Source of the DNA: GCA-2699445 sp032127075
Lineage (GTDB): Bacteria > Actinomycetota > Actinomycetes > S36-B12 > GCA-2699445
DNA length: 34,702 nucleotides
Direction of reading: 5' to 3'
NCBI GenBank assembly: GCA_032127075.1
Contig: JAQAZZ010000077.1
Location: 1 to 34,702, forward strand
The translations under genes were made by a program, and so were the position numbers. Position 1 is the first letter of the stretch. Every line of letters begins with the position of its first letter. Under the pieces are notes generated by a model that searched no databases, was not told where the DNA came from, and was given only the letters and a program-made list of their open reading frames with translations. Below, piece by piece: positions 32,561 through 34,702 of this stretch.

Positions 32561-34152
32561 TCACACGATGTCTCGGCGTCGGAAACCCACGAACCCGACG
32601 GCGGTGAGCACTGCGAGTGCGAGGGCCAACCAGGCCATGCCGGACCAGTCAGGTGCGGCGGCGGTCACGTTGGGGACGTGCCAGAAGGGGCTGATGCCCA
32701 GGACCCAGTCCCAGATCCGGAACAAGGGGCCGAGGATGGTCAGGGCGAATGAGGCGACCAGGCCGAGCCATCCGACGAGGCGCACCTCGGGCCGGGCCCC
32801 GATCGCGGCCAGGGCCAGGGCGACCAAGACCCACGTGGCTGGGATCGTCGCCGCTGCTTGACCGAAGACCTGACCCCAGCCCAGGCCGGCCTGATCGGCG
32901 GCGAGAGTGGCGATCACGGAGCCGGCGATCAGCAGGGCCAACGCGGAGCCGGCCAGGGCCAGGACGGCGTTGGCGGCGAAGTAGGCGGGGCGGGTGACGG
33001 ATCCGGCAAGGAGCGGGTCCACGCGGTCGTTGCGCTCCTCGGCGTAGATGCGCATGGCGACCTGGACACCGGATATGGCCGCGATTATGCCGGCAAGGCT
33101 CAGCACGGTGGACAGGAACTGCGCGGTCAGGTCGGCCTCCGTGACCGCGCCACCGGCAAGCGCTTGGGCCATGGCCGGGTTCGCCTGCAGCACGTCGCCG
33201 ACGGCAGTGGCGACGAACCCGAACACGAAGCCGAGCACGACGAATGCGAGCAGCCAGGTGATCAGGCTGCCGGCGTTCAGGCGCGTGACGATGCCGGGCA
33301 GGGTGGATTCCCAGCCGCCGCGGGCGGAGCCCCGCTTGGGGGCGATGAGGCCCTGCCCGAAGTCGCGGCGTGCCTGCAGCCAGAAGGCGTATGCCATGAG
33401 CGCGAGGAAGGTGGTCAGGGCGAGCAGAAGCGGCCAGGGGTTGTTCTCGGTTGCCGGGGCGACACGTTCGAGCCAGCCGAACGGTGTGGCCCACGCCGTC
33501 CACTCGGGGCTCTCGACCGCGTCGATGTAGCCGCGCAGCACGAACAGGCTGCCGAGGATCCCGATGGCCAGGGTGCTGGCGCTGCGTGCGTCCGAGCCGA
33601 CCTGCGCGGTCACCGCGGACAGGCCGGCGAACATCAGCGCGGAGGCGGCGAAGGTCAGGGAGAGGAAGAGCGTGTCGACTGGGTCGCCGCCGAAGACCAT
33701 TGTCAGCACCCAGCTCAACAGGCCCAGGAGCATCGCCGCGATGACCGCCATCGCCACGGCGACGCCCAGGCGCGTCGGGCGCGACATCACGCTGGAAGCG
33801 AGCAGCTCTGCTTGGCCGGAGTCCTCGTCGGCGCGGCTGTTGCGCACGACGATGAGGATCGCCATCAGTCCGGCGAAGAATGCGCCGAGCATGCCGGCTC
33901 GCCACGTGTTGAAGCCATCGGCGGTCATCAGGTCGCGTGCTGGCCCGAAGATCAGGGCCAGGGCCGGGTTGGCCGCGACGGTCCGTTCCAGCGCGGCTGC
34001 TTCTGCCGGGTCGGTGAGACCAGCCTGTATCCGAGGATCGATGACGCTGACAGCGCAGAGATGAGCGCCACCCACGGCATGATGTTCCTGGCGTCCTGGT
34101 GTAGCGAAACCGGCAGCAGCGCACGCGCTCCCGTCATGTGCACGCGGGTCAT
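32561..34152 (-). pseudogene. ABC exporter permease with an N-terminal frameshift
   Basis: A permease of about 530 residues of the large 'polyketide/antibiotic-type' ABC exporter class, with about twelve hydrophobic segments (for example M-L-G-A-F-F-A-G-L-M-A-I-L-I-V-V and S-L-I-T-W-L-L-A-F-V-V-L). The first 42 codons, from ATG 34152, encode the expected N-terminus with its first span (P-W-V-A-L-I-S-A-L-S-A-S-S-I-L-G-Y). The rest is in another frame and resumes at A-G-L-T-D-P-A-E-A-A-A-L-E-R-T-V. The break is at about 34024-34029. Restoring one base after G-Y would join them, so a 1-nt deletion is the simplest explanation. A sequencing error is possible. It overlaps the ATPase stop (ATGA). 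Confidence 0.7.
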
Positions 34153-34702
34153 GTGGGGGACCCCGGCTTGTCAGCGTCCAAGTCGTAGTGCCGCAGGAAC
34201 AGGTCTTCCAGCGAGGGCGGGTTCACGGTCAGGGCCGTGATGCCGTGCGCGCTCAACACAGCCAGCGTCTCGTTGAGGTCGCGGTCGTCGATGCTTGCGG
34301 TGAAGGTTGATCCCTCGAGCCGGGCGTCGTGGGCGAACGACCAGGTGGCGACATTGGCCGGGGGGTCGGCAAGGGTGGCCAGGATCGTGGACCGTGCGTT
34401 GTGCCGCAGTTGCTGCAGGGTCCCGGTCTCCACCACTTTGCCGTCGCGGATGATGCTGACCCGGTCCGCGAGGGCCTCGGCCTCGCTGAGGATGTGGCTG
34501 GACAGCAGGACGCTGCGGCCGCGCGACTTCTCGTAGAGGATCTCCTCCTGGAAGACGGCCTCCATGAGTGGGTCCAGGCCGGAGGTCGGCTCATCGAGCA
34601 GCAGCAGTTCGACGTCGGACGCCAGCGCCGCGACGATGGCCACCTTCTGCTTGTTGCCCTTGGAATACTGCCGCCCGCGCTTCGTGGGGTCCAGCTCGAA
34701 AC
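34149..34702 (-). CDS. ABC exporter ATP-binding protein, 5' part cut off by window edge
   Basis: The C-terminal two thirds of an ABC-2-type exporter ATPase; the start lies beyond the window. It shows the signature Y-S-K-G-N-K-Q-K-V, Walker B L-L-L-L-D-E-P-T-S-G-L-D-P and the switch His in S-S-H-I-L-S-E-A-E. A C-terminal regulatory domain of about 90 residues (L-N-E-T-L-A-V-L-S-A-H-G-I-T-A-L) ends with the typical S-L-E-D-L-F-L-R-H-Y. The frame is continuous to the window edge, including F-E-L-D-P-T-K-R-G-R ahead of the signature. It is coupled to the downstream permease by a 3-bp overlap. It is distinct from the ABC pair at 11592-13342, though both use the S-K-G-N-x-Q-K-V signature. Confidence 0.93.
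   Translation of the reverse strand, partial: FELDPTKRGRQYSKGNKQKVAIVAALASDVELLLLDEPTSGLDPLMEAVFQEEILYEKSRGRSVLLSSHILSEAEALADRVSIIRDGKVVETGTLQQLRHNARSTILATLADPPANVATWSFAHDARLEGSTFTASIDDRDLNETLAVLSAHGITALTVNPPSLEDLFLRHYDLDADKPGSPT

Overview
This is a 34.7 kb stretch of high-GC chromosomal DNA from an actinomycete. The evidence is strong G/C bias at third codon positions and many GTG starts. It also includes families typical of Actinomycetota: DUF2510, DUF5522, a mycobacterial-type saccharopine-dehydrogenase-like oxidoreductase, a maleylpyruvate-isomerase/DinB-like (mycothiol-type) protein, and an RsbU/RsbW-style regulator. Several genes start directly behind a TANNNT -10 box, the leaderless mRNA arrangement common in this phylum. 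I cannot name the genus. No rRNA, tRNA, IS element, integrase or CRISPR array was seen.

Layout: (1) 1-3007, minus strand: ftsH, folE, then folP (cut by the window edge), a protease plus folate/pterin biosynthesis operon. (2) 3251-7097, plus: zinc alcohol dehydrogenase, DUF5522 mini-protein, short-chain dehydrogenase, a 59-codon mini-gene and a DUF2510 membrane protein. (3) 7189-11591, plus: a CHASE-GGDEF-EAL cyclic-di-GMP protein and the translational GTPase TypA/BipA. (4) 11592-13594, minus: an ABC exporter (ATPase plus permease) and, ahead of it, a 52-codon stub of an enoyl-CoA hydratase. (5) 13740-18844, plus, a tightly packed run with 4-bp overlaps: saccharopine-dehydrogenase-like reductase and pterin-4a-carbinolamine dehydratase; then acyl-CoA dehydrogenase, aminoglycoside-phosphotransferase-fold kinase, VanZ-like protein and two DUF202 membrane proteins. 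(6) 18862-21222, minus: patatin-like lipase and NADP-dependent MDR oxidoreductase. (7) 21391-23888, plus: a CRP/GlxR-like operator and structured leader ahead of a secreted zinc-peptidase-like cell-wall protein, then a secreted metallophosphoesterase. (8) 23893-28816: pirin, DinB-like protein with a structured 5'UTR, GNAT acetyltransferase, YihY-type membrane protein, lipoprotein and RibD-C/DHFR-like reductase. (9) 28896-31535, minus: a large membrane sensor with Cache, HAMP, PP2C phosphatase and HATPase domains. (10) 31536-32560: about 1 kb with no intact gene, holding remnants of a RelE-type toxin and an NTF2/SnoaL-like protein. (11) 32561-34702, minus: a second ABC exporter whose permease has a frameshift near its N-terminus; its ATPase runs off the window.

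The most interesting points are as follows. An acyl-CoA dehydrogenase and kinase encoded as overlapping genes look like a split version of eukaryotic ACAD10/ACAD11, the 4-hydroxy-acid catabolic enzymes. At least five genes share an exact TANNNT-N6-(A/G)TG leaderless geometry. A near-perfect CRP/GlxR-like site sits ahead of a leader with mutually exclusive pairings, upstream of a cell-wall hydrolase. A GC-rich hairpin lies at the predicted 5' end of another mRNA. Finally, there is a small cluster of decaying genes. I found no feature that I can firmly call an undescribed defence or mobile system.
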